Assembly: GCA_026874595.1 (NCBI GenBank)
Contig: CM049317.1
Span: 71,323,618-71,387,617 of the forward strand
Origin: Sipunculus nudus
Taxonomy: Eukaryota; Annelida; Sipuncula; Golfingiida; Sipunculidae
Reading direction: 5' to 3'
Length of the DNA: 64,000 nt
In this document: piece by piece, positions 38,091 through 60,010 of the stretch
Layout: each line of letters begins with the position of its first letter
Position numbering within the stretch: position 1 is the stretch's first letter
The notes under the pieces: generated by a model
What the model saw: only the letters and a program-made list of their open reading frames with translations
Database searches by the model: none
What the model was told of the DNA's origin: nothing
Program-made: the position numbers and the translations under genes

Positions 38091-40677
38091 CTGTGCAGAT
38101 GTACATGCTCAGATTATAAGTTAATAAGTACGTTTTATCAAGTAATTTGTTCTAGTTTATAACAAGAACAAGCAACATGATTGCACACCTGAATATATTT
38201 GTGTATGTGTGCGTATGTGTACAGTTATTGCTATACCTGTCCAAGGTTCGATGTAACTGTAGACAAAAGGCTCTTTAGGTTCTGCAAAAAATATGAAAAT
38301 AATCAATTGGGCAGACGTTTATATAAAAATTGATATACTAATCGGATCGCAGTATAAAATAATTTAGAGGGATTATAATTTCTGACATTATTAATAGAAT
38401 GAATAAAATATTGAATGCTTAGGGATATACAGTTAGATTCTTTTTAAACATTTTACATGGAAATGTTTATGGAATATTAAATGGTTTGTTTGCACCATAC
38501 CTGTCGTTGACAAAATTGCCATCACGTCGTTTGGTTCATTCAATGTGATCTGGTTTATGAACGGTCCAAAGCTGGTTTTGTCAGTATCGCCATATTTCAT
38601 CATCCAGTGTATCAGCACAGGTTATAGCTCCTCAGCTGATTTAATCTGAAAGTGATTTCATCTAAACCATAGAAATAACACCTTGTAGAGTGGATGCTTA
38701 TGTCAATGTAATACAATCCTACTGCATCGGCTTTATCGTGATACGCACAGGAAAATATGCTCATGCAAAGAAACAGACACAAGTAAATTAGGGTACAAAC
38801 ATAACCCCCTTAGCAACTTAACTAAGAGTTGTAATGTAAACGTTTGCTTACGACAAATATTCTGATCTGAACGTCTCTAAATTCTTTATCAAAATATGTC
38901 AGGGAAAATGGTAAATTTTCCTCATCAAAAGTTGTTTCAGATGTTTGCATATTAGACGGAATAAAAGGAATATATTTCAAACACGTTAAAAAGTTCTTTC
39001 TGATGTTAATTTTTTTATGTAAATCTCATTCCGTTTTATTTTCAAAATAATGAATATTTAGTAAATTTATTTCTTAAAAGAATGCAATTTATGAAACCAA
39101 TTACGGCTAACCACATTTATTGAGTTAATGTCAAACTACATGATATAATGCCTTAAAACTTCTCTTCTTTTTTATTTTTCTTTCTAACTTACAGTTTTTT
39201 TATTATAAATCAATACATACGTGATTTTTTTTGACATTTCGGAAATATTGAAAACGTTTTCATATTTTTTTATAATTTGATTTTAACTTACTTAAATGTG
39301 GTTTGCTGACACAGGTGGTTAAAATCGTATACCAATTTTTCAAAAATATTGAAGTAATATATGAAATTAATGTGATTTTCAAATATATATAGCATCAGAA
39401 AGACGACTACACAAGATTTCAAATGATATATAATTTATTGGTCTTGGGTTCTTGAGATCAATATTTTTTTAACATTAGATATCATTTTATACATGTCATC
39501 AATTCGTGAAACTATCCAAAAATTAACAAAAATTCAACTGTACAGTAATGTGATGCTCCGAATGTTTTTTAATTTTTAATTTATTTAATTTGTGTAACAA
39601 GGGGGAATTAATAATTAAGGGCGGGATGTGCGGTGTGCTTACATCTTTGATATTCAATCAGAACCAGTGATTCGGTGGTCCAGGAATTTCCCCCAAGAGC
39701 TGGTCCTCTTAGAATTTCCTCTGCAACACTGACGTTTACAGATACAGCAAGCGCAGTGTGATTCCAAGGACCAGAGTCGCCGCGACGAGAGTCCTAACTC
39801 CATTAAAGTCACCATCAAGGGAGAGTGATGTTAAGAGTGAACTCATTTAATAGTTTGAAGCTTATGGATACAAAAAAAATAAACACATATGGCAAGGTTG
39901 TGGAAAAAGTAACACTCTTACAACTATATTTGTAGGCTATATATTTACAAATAAATGCAAAATTACAGCCAAAAAAAAAATTTTTCTTTACCTGCTTAAT
40001 TTTATTATCTGATCTTTTTAAAATGGCCAGGAGTGATCTGAGCGAGGAAAGATTTTCATGTTCAGAAATATTCGTTTATCTCAGGTTTTTCACTTATAAG
40101 GGCAAATACGATGAAACAAATAGACGATATATATTCAAAGTCATTGAATTCTTAATTCTTTTTAATTATATTTGTCCTTTACATGATCAAATGAACAGCA
40201 GGATAGTTTGTCTTCAAGCATACAGTTTAGGAAATATAAGAGAAAGGTTATGTGCAAAAAATGTTTCCTAAATGAAAACAAAAATCAAATGCAATATAAT
40301 ATACAACATATGCAAACCAATTATCACTGTATAATGTAAACGCATTTTCGGTCCCATTGTTTTAGACACAATCAGAGGCAAAACACGAATTTCCGAACTG
40401 GTTGTTCGGGAATGTTCGGAAAACCTGATTATCCTTAGTTTTTAAAAAGCATTGTTTTATGTTACTTCTGTAAGAAAGTCAGTTAAACAAGGTGTGTACA
40501 TATATGGTAATTCATTTTAAAGAAAGGCAAGCCGCATTTGAGGTATAACGTTTGGCGATTAAAATCAAATAAAACAAGAGAGCATTTACTGCTTAATACA
40601 AACTAAGCTTAATAGGTCGAGTAAGTTGCAATCTTTTTATTAATATGTTGCTGTATTAAAATGTTATCGGTGACTCT

Positions 40678-40965
40678 GTCCAACATCCTCTGTACCTACA
40701 GGGTTTGTGTGAAGTGACGTTGTTTGGATTTTACTCCGTCCAACTTCCCCTGTACCTACAGGGTTTGTGCGAAGTTACGTTGTTTGGCTCCAACTCCGTC
40801 CAACTTCCCCTGTACCGACAGGGTTTGAATAAAGTTACATTATTTTGCTTTATTCCGTCCAACATCCCCTGTTCTTACAGGGGTTGTGTGAAGTAACGTT
40901 GTTTGGAGTTAACCCCGTCCAACATCCACTGTACCTACAGGATTTGTGCGAATTTACCTTGTGAT
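40678..40965. repeat. 60-bp minisatellite, about 5 units
   Basis: The unit starts GTCCAACTTCCCCTGTACC and continues TACAGGGTTTGTGCGAAGTT, ACGTTGTTTGG. Starts fall at 40678, 40738, 40798, 40857 and 40917. Blocks A (about 28062-28100) and C (about 57187-57240) carry one related unit each, so the array expanded in block B alone. The open frame across it is a by-product of the 60-bp period. Confidence 0.9.
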
Positions 40966-42744
40966 TTATTTACACACTCCTGTGAAACCTCAAAATCGAA
41001 AGATTGTTTAAATATAACTGTTGTTGCTTTTACATATCAATATGTCGTGTGCCCTCATCCACTTTTGTAAAAATGAAATATGGTGTCACAAAATTGATAT
41101 TTAAGAAAATAAAAGAATATAGGTGTTATACATACTTTAAATACGGTTATGCTATGACGCAATTAAAATCTTAACCGGTTAACCTAAGTATTAATTCACA
41201 GCATGAACAAGCTTATGACAAAGACACCTCTAGATAAACAACGATATGCAAATTATACAAAAGAATAATTTTAAATTCAGACGCACGATCAACTTCTTAT
41301 ATTAGAATATAACATCCAGGGATACACTGTAAAAGAACGAACGGCCAGCATTAATCTCCGCAAAAGTTCCTTCCTACCTTAATATAAGCAAGTGACACGG
41401 TTTCTTAACCCCTCCGACATTAAGTGAAACCTTTCTTTTAAAAATCTCAACGGACACTGTTTCCCTGCCACATAATGGCTACCGTCTTTTCCACTAAATA
41501 CTATGACCCTCGCTGCTCAGCATGCACGTAGGTCTCCGTTTTTCTCCGCTAACTAAATTCACATTTTCTTACAATACCATCCTTATATACTAAACCTAAA
41601 AATCGAGTCAAATTATCAGAACATTCCATTAGTTTTAATAAACTCTGTTACAATGATTAACTTCCTAGACATTTTTATAGTTCTATATGTCACTGATTTT
41701 TTTTATTCTAAACACTTATAGACATTAAAACATCAGTACAGTGTTTTCCAGAAATTCTCAATTAGATAAAAAAAATGGTTGTATTAATTAACAGAAAACA
41801 TGTTCTGCAAAAATACTAAACAAAGTCAAAATATTAAATGCTCTGTAAAATTAATTTCCTTATTAGGAGAGCGGTAAATTCAACATATGATTTACTCAAA
41901 TAAACTCATATCTCCCTTTATATGATATAATAAAATCCTTCTATTCGAACTAATACTATTGCTTTTTTTCAGTAACCTGATCTTCTTTAAGAGGAATAAA
42001 TGAAAGCAACAAATGTTGATATTACTTTACCCGCCTCATAATGCTGTCTTTTTTTTATAAATCTTCATTTATTCATACAAATCAGGGCCTGGTGATCTTT
42101 GTGAATGCACGAATTCAGTTCCTGTGAGATAGTTTGAACTTCTTTATGCATTCTCAAGCACAGAATATCCATATTCTCTGTCAGATACTTTTATTCGCAT
42201 AAGCTGTCGGAAATAATGTGAATTATGCTAGGAGATGTAAAATAGAACAAATTCAGAAATATGAAGCATCTGGCTATACCACAAATGATTCCGGTGTTAA
42301 ACCTGGTTGGTGCGGCAAGGGGAGTTGCAAAAGTGGAAAAGCTAAGACGAGTTTTCATTTAATGTCCTAGCAGACCAATAAATAAACGTGTGTCCTTAAT
42401 GATATTAGGCCTGGCTTCTCCACAAGAACACATTGTTACCAGCTACAAACCTGATGGCCTCAACAGTAAACATTTGCTTAGTCTACTGACCAACTATCGG
42501 AATGACTATAAACAATTCTAAAAAAGCGGTAAAATGCAGAATATAATCCTTTCTGTATTCACAGGCAACGCGACTATAATAATTAAGGAACAGAAATTTA
42601 AATTTATCTGCGATTTATTAGTAGCAAAATAATATGTCTCCAGCAATACATAAAATGTGAAAGAAAAATCTTAATATTCATTATATTATACCTTAGGAAG
42701 TTATAAATAATTTTTAAGTTAAACCATTTCCATGTAAGAAAATC

Positions 42745-43260
42745 GCCGAATTGAATTATAGACTTCTTCACAATGTATTCCCGTATAGCTCAAAGGTTGC
42801 AAGATGGGACAAGACCGTGAACAAATATTGCCATATTCGTAACACACTAGATGACTCATGTCTTATATTGTTTAACTGCGAAAATGGTGAAAAGAATTGG
42901 GATAATAATAAGTCTTCCATTACAGGAAAACATAATATATCAATATTTTGTGTTAGGATACGGTATTTGGTTCAATTTGAAAGCCAATTTAGTATTCATT
43001 AACATATGCATCAACATAATTACATACACCATATTTAAAGCACAAATAGGCGCAAAAATGAATAAAACTAATATTACATTGAAATTAACTTTTAAACATA
43101 TTAAAAGAGACGTGTTTTCATCAGAACATTCTAGCTTATTTGAAGGTTGAGTACGTAAACTAAAAAAAAAACTTAAAACATTGATAGATAATTTTTGGTT
43201 GTGATGATGATAAAAAAGTGAACTAAAGTGAAGTTGATGACGCATGACATTATAGATTAT
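42745..43260 (+). mobile_element. LINE 3' end: RT C-terminal zinc-binding-like region
   Basis: Translation gives NYRLLHNVFPYSSKVARWD and then KYCHIRNTLDDSCLILFNCE (42754-42886), the pattern of the cysteine/histidine-rich C-terminus of non-LTR retrotransposon ORF2 (first Cys of the expected pair replaced by Arg). After a frame change it continues with VLGYGIW and INICINIITYTIFKAQ (about 42947-43050), also typical. It ends before a GAT-rich simple repeat (43270-43310). No counterpart is seen in block C. The copy is truncated and dead. Clade uncertain. Confidence 0.62.
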
Positions 43261-43873
43261 CTAATTATATTAATGATGATGATTATGATGATGTTACTAC
43301 ATTGTGGAGTATAACGTGACTATGGTGATGAAAAGTATTGTATGTCTTCATGTTACACAAGTGATTATATTTGGAATGGGGGAAAGAATATCATTTAATA
43401 TTAATGATGCTACTATTATATTGAAAAAAGAGATAGTGTTGTGGATATTTTTTTTCGATAATGCTGATTTCGATGATGATATAACGATATATAGATGATA
43501 TAGCCATATATTGGAAGAATAATGATTGTGTTATTATACGGACGATATACAGCAGTTATATATGTATATTACAATGGAAAGAAATGTAAACTGATTTTAC
43601 TATGTAATTCAATATTTATATGAATAATATGTTAATTGGAAAAAACTATTGGAATACCAGGGCGTTTCATATTTAACTCTGTACCATTCCGTTATATACG
43701 TAGCTGCCCTCATCATCAATGCCTTTAGTGCCTCGCATATACGCTTAACAAGTGTAGCATCTGAATTGTCTGTACCGAATAGCAAACAGGTGTAACAAAA
43801 GCTCTTTATCAATATTTTGTTCGTTTCCGGCATTTGCCAATTCCCTTTAGTCGAAAAACATCTTAGAACTAGA

Positions 43874-45580
43874 ATACGGGTAGTCGACAAGCGACTACTT
43901 GTATCCGCCTAAATCAGAGTGGAACGGGTGAAGTGTTGCATATCAGCATGGATGTCTGCAGCCAAATTGTGAATGTAGGTTGTGCTACCTACCAAAAAAT
44001 CCAGAGTGCCGTCCAAGTTGTATACATATGCAAAATTTAAGGCAGATAAGTCAAACCACTATATTGTATATGAGTGATTTTTGCCCTTGGCAGACAAACA
44101 GATGGACGCTGTGCCAAAAAGGGTTGCAGGTGGCGCCACCAGTTTAGCGTATGATAAAGAGCTTTGTGAGAACTATACACATGCAAAATTTTGGCCCAAT
44201 CGGTCAAACGGTTCCCTAGATATGAGCTTGGATGTCTGCAGCGTAAACTTGATTGTAGGTGGCGCCACCTGTCATAAAATCAGAAAAGCTATCCAGGATG
44301 TATAAGCATGCAGAATTTCAGGTGAATTAGTCAAACCACTGCAGAGATATGAGTGATTTTAACCCAAGGCAGACGAACAGCTGGACACTGTGCAAGCATG
44401 GTTGCAGGTGGCGCCACCATTTTTTGTGTATGTTATAAAGCTCTCCAAGGGCTACATTTGTGCAAAAAAATTTTCCTGATCGGTCAAATGGTTCCTGAGA
44501 TATGAGCTTGGATGTCTGCAGCGTAAACGTGAATGTAGGTGGCGCCACCTGTCATAAAATCAGAAAAGCTATCCAGGATGTATACGCATGCCAAATTTCA
44601 GGTGAATTAGTCAAGTCACTGCAGAGATATGAGTGATTTTAACCCAAGGCAGACAAACAGATGGACACTGTGCAAACATGGTTGCAGGTAGCGGCACCAT
44701 TTTTGGTGTATGTTATAAAGCTCTCCAAGGGCTACATTTGTGCAAAAGAATTTTCCTGATCGGTCAAACGGTTCCCGAGATATGAGCTTGGATGTCTGCA
44801 GCGTAAACGTGAATGTAGGTGGCGCCACCTGTCATAAAATCAGATAAGCTATCCAGGATGTATACGCATGCCAAATTTCAGGTGAATTAGTAAAGTCACT
44901 GCAGAGATATGAGTGATTTAACCAAAGGCAGACGAACAGATGGACACTGTGCAAACATGGTTGCAGGTGGCGCCACCATTTTTGGTGTATGTTATAAAGC
45001 TCTCCAAGGGCTACATTTGTGCAAAAGATTTTTCCTGATCGGTCAAACGGTTCCCGAGATATGAGCTTGGATGTCTGCAGCGTAAACGTGAATGTAGGTG
45101 GCGCCACCTGTCATAAAATCAGAAAAGCTATCCAGGATGTTTGCGCATGCCGAATTTCAGGTGAATTAGTCAAGTCACTGCAGAGATATGAGTGATTTTA
45201 ACCCAAGGCAGACGAACAGATGGACACTGTGCAAACATGGTTGCAGGTGGCGCCACCATTTTTGGTGTATGTTATAAATCTCTCCGAGGGCTACATTTGT
45301 GCAAAAAAAATTTCCTGATCGGTCAAACGGTTCCCGAGATATGTGGGTTTATGTGTGGAAATAGACGCACAAACGGACGCAGAGCCCAGAGGAAAGGTCA
45401 GAGGTCAAAACAAAATCGGGGCGCAGCAGTTCACATGTGACCCGAACATAATCCCGGGTTTCGGAAAATTCCGTCCAGCGGTTACGGAGGAGTTCTCCGG
45501 ACACCTACGCGGCGGCGGCGGCGGCGGCGGCGTCTAGCTGAAAACATAGTATCCGCAAAACTCTGTTTTGGCGGATACAA
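43874..45580. mobile_element. Hairpin-ended element carrying about five 280-bp tandem repeats
   Basis: The core is a tandem array of about 280-bp units. TATGAGCTTGGATGTCTGCA starts at 44221, 44501 and 44781, recurs shifted by one base at 45060, and has a diverged start near 43943. Each unit has two perfect palindromes GGTGGCGCCACC about 135-147 bp apart. The left end holds a hairpin (about 43873-43904) with GTAGTCG and CGACTAC arms around ACAAG. The right end holds a (GCG)n tract (45509-45532) and a hairpin (45552-45580) with GTATCCGC and GCGGATAC arms. Block C has an empty site near 58790, where CATCTTAGAA joins directly to ATTCACTTTAT. Tandem core, simple repeat and end hairpins resemble bivalve pearl / Helentron-associated elements; that assignment is inference. 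It encodes no transposase. Confidence 0.7.
45509..45532. repeat. (GCG)n trinucleotide tract
   Basis: Eight GCG units lie between the tandem-repeat core and the right-end hairpin of the element described above. They are unusually GC-rich for this window. Confidence 0.9.
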
Positions 45581-46189
45581 TAAATGTATGTATTCACTTT
45601 ATTTACTATACAGACTCGGTGACTCTGTTCCGTTGCTCAAGACCTTTTACTGTAATGCTGTTGTATTGAGTAGTCAGTAGTCCACCCAACTTCGTGTTTA
45701 ACCAAATATATTGTACCATGTTTTTGAAAATTCCATTATGTTCCTCATCGAGCTCGTTTTCCTTCAGACCGCATAATTACATCAACAGCAGACTGTTTGG
45801 CTGTACCTGGCTCTGTCATTTCATCATCACTAGTTTCCATAACAATGGGTGAACAAACTTAACTTGTTTAACTTATAAATAATAATGGCGCTGTTTAAAT
45901 ACGTAATAATCAGCAAATAGAAATATTTATATTTCGTATCCATATTTTTGAAACAGATGTTTACAAAATGAAAGAGAAAATAGAAAGCCATACAGGTTTA
46001 AATCAATTTAGACAACTAACCAAACAACTTCTGGCTTTTTATATTACTTCTATGTAAACATAATATATAAATGAGAGCGGAATATCTGAATCACCTTCAT
46101 TTTCTAAGTCCAAGGATTGGACAACACTCCAACCTGTTCCTAAACTCCTCATTTCTGTTTATCATGACCAATAGAAAGGGAATCTTCGG

Positions 46190-46505
46190 ATCGGATCGTG
46201 AGTTCAAATCTAGTTTTATAAATAAAAAATAGTTATTTTATGGTCTAACCCCACCCTGCTTGGGCGTTTTTTAAGCTTAACTGGAAGGCTATTTCCAACG
46301 GTCGTGTTTCACTCGTGTTTCACGGGATTTAATCTGTTGTATGACTGAGAAATTAGGACGATCAGGCTTTAAGGCCCGCAGCTGCAGAAGTCACTGGGCC
46401 TGGTTGACGCCTGGATGTAAAATGAGAGAAAGCGTGTGATACTGCCCTGTCATGTAGTCCGAAACCGGAATGAATTTCTTCGGAGGTACATATGCGTAGT
46501 TAAGT
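46190..46505 (+). mobile_element. tRNA-derived SINE, copy in block B
   Basis: The head has GTGAGTTCAAATCTAG (B-box-like). The body matches the block A and C copies: GGCCCGCAGCTGCAGAAGTC, then ACTGGGCCTGGTTGACGCC, then GAGAGAAAGCGTGTGATACT and TAGTCCGAAACCGGAATG. It sits in the same place relative to the P450 gene as the copies at 30318 and 61370, so it predates the block duplication. Confidence 0.68.
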
Positions 46506-47248
46506 GAGTTAAAAATGAGGAGGTTACCTCGACCAAAAAAATAATAATAAATAAATGAAGCAAAAGATATAAAATTTAATAAAAATCCCAAATCCGCTCT
46601 TATATATAAAAGCGTTTACCTCTTGCACAAATACATAAATATAAACACAGAGTTGGCTCCCTATCTTAAACAACTTTATTATGTTATATGCACCGGATAT
46701 GGTAAAAAGTAGCTATAGAAATATCACTTCACTTTATTTCATTGACACATTCACACAATAACGTAACAAATACAGAGGCTCTTCAAGGTGCTGAATTAAT
46801 TGTGAAAATAAAAGCTGATATCCTACAACGCTACACTTATAAATTTAATATATTATAATAAAGTATTAATTGCGCTATATGAGTTCTTACTCAAGATGAT
46901 TAAGTAATCTGATAAAAGTTGTTAAATCGGGAACTTTAGATTCTGCGTCTATCGTGTATGCAAATCATCGGCTACTATGAATTAAAAGCATTCCGTTTCC
47001 CGGGCGACGATGATCATACTTTTCTGGCAAAAATAAAATGTATCAGTCTGGTTTGACTTATTAACCTACCTATTGTATAATTATCAATCGATCTCATACT
47101 GTTACAAAGTGATCCGTGTATATAATATTACCGCTTCATTCACTAGGTGTGGCAGTTGGACACTGTAATCACTCACAAATGTCACCAAAAGCCTCGAACC
47201 CGCATTATCATACATATTTGGCCCTCAACAACAGCTTTTTGTTTGATT

Positions 47249-56249
<9,001 letters not shown>

Positions 56250-57928
56250 CTTGAAGTTTGGAACTTACGAATTGAAATAAAAAAAAACTGAAATAAATAT
56301 GGCAAGATTATAGTGATTAAATATATTACTCTTACAGTTGTATTTGTAGGTTATCTATTTAAAATCATTTTAAACATACAACAAAAATCACTTCTTTACT
56401 TAATTGTATCATCTTTATTGTATCATCTGATCTCTTAAAAATCGCAAGGAGGGATCTGATCAAGGACAGATTTTTCATGTTGAGAAATATTCGACTATGT
56501 GAAGTCCTTCACTTATTATTGCAATTAAGGGACTTTTAACATTTTTGCCTTAGAAACAGTATCCGTTTTATAACGATAATTAAAGAGATGATATAAATTC
56601 AAAGTCATTGAATTCCTTATTCTTTATAAATATAATTGTCCTTTACATGATAAAATTAACAACAGGAAATATTTTTCTTCCATCATGCAATTAAGAAAAT
56701 ATAAGAGAAAGGTTATGAGCAATAAATGTTTCCTAAATGAAAACAACAATCAAATGCAATATAATATGCAACATATGCAAAACAATTATCACTGAATAAT
56801 ATAACCGCATTTTCTGTCCCATTGTTTTAGATATCATCAGAGGCGAAATGCGAATTTCTGATCAGGTTGCTATGGAAATGTTAGGAAAACCTGATTATCC
56901 TTAGTTTTTAAGATGCAATATCTCAAATGTAATTTCTTTTGGAAAGTCCGTTAAAAACAGGTGTGTCCATATGGTTAATCATTTTATAAAAAAAGCAAGC
57001 CGCATTTCGGGTATAATTTGGCTATAAAAATCTAATGGTACAAGGGTACAATTACTCCTTAATAAAAATTAAGCTTAATACTTTGAGAAGGTTCAAGAAA
57101 TGTTGCTATATTAAAATTTTATCGGTGACTCAGATTGCCTTTAAATATTGTTTCAAATTACACACGACTTGTTTGGTTTTTACCCTGTCCAACATCCCCT
57201 GTACCTACATGGTTTGTGTAAATTTACTTTGTTTTTTATTTGCAAAGCCTTGTGATGCCAGTCACCATGTCAGAATCAAGAGATTGGGTAAAGATAACTG
57301 GTTGTACTTTTACATATCATTATATCATGTGTGCCCTCATCCCCTTTTGTAAAACAAAATATGGTGGCACAAAATTGACATTCGAGAAAAAAAAAGGATA
57401 GGGGTGTTTTACTTACTGTCAATACGGTTATGGCGCAGCTCTGCTATGACGCAATTAAAATAGTAACCGGGTAGCCCTAGTATTACTTCACAGTTTGCCA
57501 AAACTTATGACCACGACACCTCTAGCAATATAACGATATGCAAATTATACAGAATAATTTCAGGCGCACGAACACCTTTTATTTAAATAAATTATTTTAT
57601 TTAAACGTCTAGTGATACACTGTAATAGAAAATCACTCACCCAACGAACCTCCGGCCTTTATCATTTCATCCCTACCTGGATATAAACAAGTGACACGGT
57701 TTTTGAACCCCTTCGAAATTAAATGAAACCACCCCTTTATTATAAAGATCTCCAAAGACTCTGTGTTCCCGCCTTTCCACTTAATACTATGACCCTCGCT
57801 GTTCAGCATGCAAGCAAGTCACCGTTTTTCTCCGCTCAACTCAATTCTCCTATTTTTCTTACACACGCAATAACAGCCATATATCTTAAAGTAAATGCTG
57901 GAGTCTATGGTTTTATACTTGAATAAAA

Positions 57929-57929
57929 C

Positions 57930-57964
<35 letters not shown>
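57929..57964. repeat. (ATT)n microsatellite / possible retroelement tail
   Basis: AATAAAACT is followed by about eleven ATT units, resembling the tail at 6222-6246. It is absent from the corresponding part of block A, so it may mark an insertion. Confidence 0.7.
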
Positions 57965-57965
<1 letters not shown>

Positions 57966-59214
57966 TTATAAAAACTCATATCTCCCTTAATAAAACATCA
58001 CAAAATCCTACTATTTTAACCTAAATTAAAGTGTTTTAGTAACGCGGTCTTCATCAAGAGGAATTTTTGAAAGAAACATATGCTGATATAACTACTTATT
58101 TACTGCAATTTGTAACATGATTATATTCCATCATCTCTATGGATATAACAGTATAGTTTCATTATAACTGTCATATGTTATATACATGATAATCATTGCA
58201 AATATTTTTCTTGTTTTGCATGTAACATATTCAATGGCATATGATCCCTTTTACATGTTAGATAATATATTCACAAACACGGTCTAGATATCTACTGAAT
58301 TATTGGAACTACCCTGATAGAGTGAAATATAGAATTTTTTTCATGATCTGAAGAAACATTACCCGCTTCTTAATTCGGTCTTTTATAAATCTTCATTTAT
58401 TCGTACAAGTCAGGGGCTGTGATCATTGTGCAGCATGAATTCAAATCTGCGAAATATGATTAAGTTAATTATGCATTTTAAAGTTAGAATATGGAAGTAC
58501 ATTCTCTGTCATATAGACTTTTATTCGCGTAAGCTCTCGGAAATAGATGAAAATTATGATCTGGGACATTAAAAAGGACCAATTCCTAAAAAGTAATGCA
58601 TCTGTATATAACACAAAAGATTCCTTTGTTCTGGTTATCAATACCTTTTAGTAACTCGCATATACGCTTAACAAGGATAGCATCTGATTTGACTATACCA
58701 CATGGGAAAACATAACAAAAAGCCATTTTAACAATGTTCTGTTCAGTTACAGTCATTTGCCAATACACTTTACTTCAAAACATCTTAGAAATATATATAT
58801 ATTCACTTTATCAACTGTACAGATCAGGGGTTCTGGTTCTTTTCTCAAGAACTTTTACTGTAATGCTGTTGTAGACAGTAGTCAAGTAACAACCTTACTT
58901 TATGTTTAACCACATATATTGTACCGGGTTTGTTTGTGAATACACCATTATGTTCCTCAATAATCACATGTCGTCCTTCTTTTTATCTAGGCCCCAATAA
59001 TCAAATCACTGTCAACCTCTTTGACTGTACTTGTTTCAAGCTCTTACAATTCATTACTAGGTTCCACCACAATTGGTGTACAAACTTAACTTGCTTGACT
59101 TATTTCCTTTTTCCACCTTAGGAAACATGGCCTGAAATCATCGTCTTCCACTTGTACAAACACTATTTGTTAAAGCTCCAAAAGACATAACATCGAGCTG
59201 CTCTTGTTGGTACG

Positions 59215-60010
59215 CATGACACAAATCTCTTCAGCATGTTAATGTGGCAGGTATTTGCCTTTCGCACCGACCTTGATCTTCAAGTCATTAGTACATAGAA
59301 TGCCTTCTACAAGAAATAGATACTTACTCAGCATTAACAAATTGTTATGGTCTGTTGTAAGTAGTAAATGTTCAGCCACCCTTAATGATTGATACATTTC
59401 AGCTGTTAACTGTTAAGCATAATCTATATCTGGGGGTACTTGAATTCCCACATTCAGAAAACAATATGTTCAATTGTTAGGTTGATAATAGTAGTCCAAA
59501 GAATGCATACTGTCTCCATACGTTTTCATAAAGGAAGCCAATGATTTCCAGGCTATACACAATGAGGATGTCTTATTTTGAAATATGCAGATGATGCCTT
59601 AGTTTAGGAATAGCTCCCAATTGTTGAAAATATATCGAAAGGAATACGGAAAAATGACACTCGTGGCACACATCTCGTCAGCATATTCATTTGGAAGGTC
59701 TTCACCTCGACGTTGATCTTAGAGTCATTAGTACCCAGAATGCCTTCTACAACAAATAGATCCTTTCACTGTAATTAACAAGTTGTTATGGTCTATTGTA
59801 AAACGTACATGTTCAGCCACTCTTAATTATTTAGAAAATTTCCATTGGTTTATAACTTATGATCTGTGGGTACTGAAATTCTCTCAGGATGAAAGCGATA
59901 CGTTGGGATGGGACTGGTAAGGTTGGTAACAGTTGTCCCCTAGAATGCATAATGTCCCCCTACCTTCTCATATAGGAAACCTAACATTTCCCGGCTACAC
60001 AACAAGGATG
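59215..60010. repeat. Local direct duplication, about 445-bp spacing
   Basis: Two consecutive copies share ATCTCTTCAGCATGTT / ATCTCGTCAGCATATT (59228, 59673), AGAATGCCTTCTAC (59300, 59738), ACAA(A/G)TTGTTATGGTCT, ATGTTCAGCCAC and GAATGCATA. Block A has a single equivalent (29500-29800). The duplication therefore happened within block C. Confidence 0.75.

Larger units (their letters stand above)
31483..39846 (-). pseudogene. CYP4-like P450 copy 2, pseudogene
   Basis: This copy has the same 12-exon plan as copies 1 and 3. Exon equivalents: 39846-39643, 38645-38501, 38281-38237, 36282-36154, 35790-35665, 34805-34620, (7 missing), 33927-33840, 33409-33307, 32651-32518, 32301-32154, 31663-31483. 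Lesions: three stops in exon 1 (codons 37, 46 and 63); one stop in exon 2 near 38619; +1 insertions in exons 4 and 5 (129 and 126 bp instead of 128 and 125); a stop after YHG, a 1-bp deletion and a lost GT donor in exon 6; exon 7 deleted; a stop in exon 9; acceptors AG>GG before exon 10 and AG>AT before exon 11. ExxR is damaged (KVSLR) and helix-C Trp is Ser. The heme Cys is kept (RYCIG). The I-helix reads AGHETT as in copy 3. The exon 5 donor is GC. It cannot make a full P450. Confidence 0.93.
27630..40400. repeat. Duplicated block A (contains P450 copy 2)
   Basis: Block A is the leftmost of three paralogous blocks. Landmarks shared with blocks B and C, in the same order, are: AAAACCTGATT...CCTTAGTTTTT (27637, 40427, 56884), GCTATGACGCAATTAAAAT (28331, 41152, 57445), AGAATGCCTTCTAC (29571; 59300 in C), the SINE at 30318, and then the P450 gene. 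Non-genic parts of the block (27.6-31.4 kb) hold SINE and degenerate repeat sequence and no other recognisable gene. The left junction lies just beyond the LINE fragment ending near 27.0 kb; its exact position needs an alignment. Confidence 0.8.

Noticed and set aside
40705-40896. A repeat-protein-like 63-codon frame
   Set aside because: It is produced by the 60-bp minisatellite, whose period is a multiple of 3.
44327-45107. Several similar minus-strand frames of 70-91 codons starting MAPPTFTFTL
   Set aside because: They are the 280-bp tandem repeat read in one frame. The period is not a multiple of 3 and each ends quickly, so repeated peptide likeness reflects DNA repetition.
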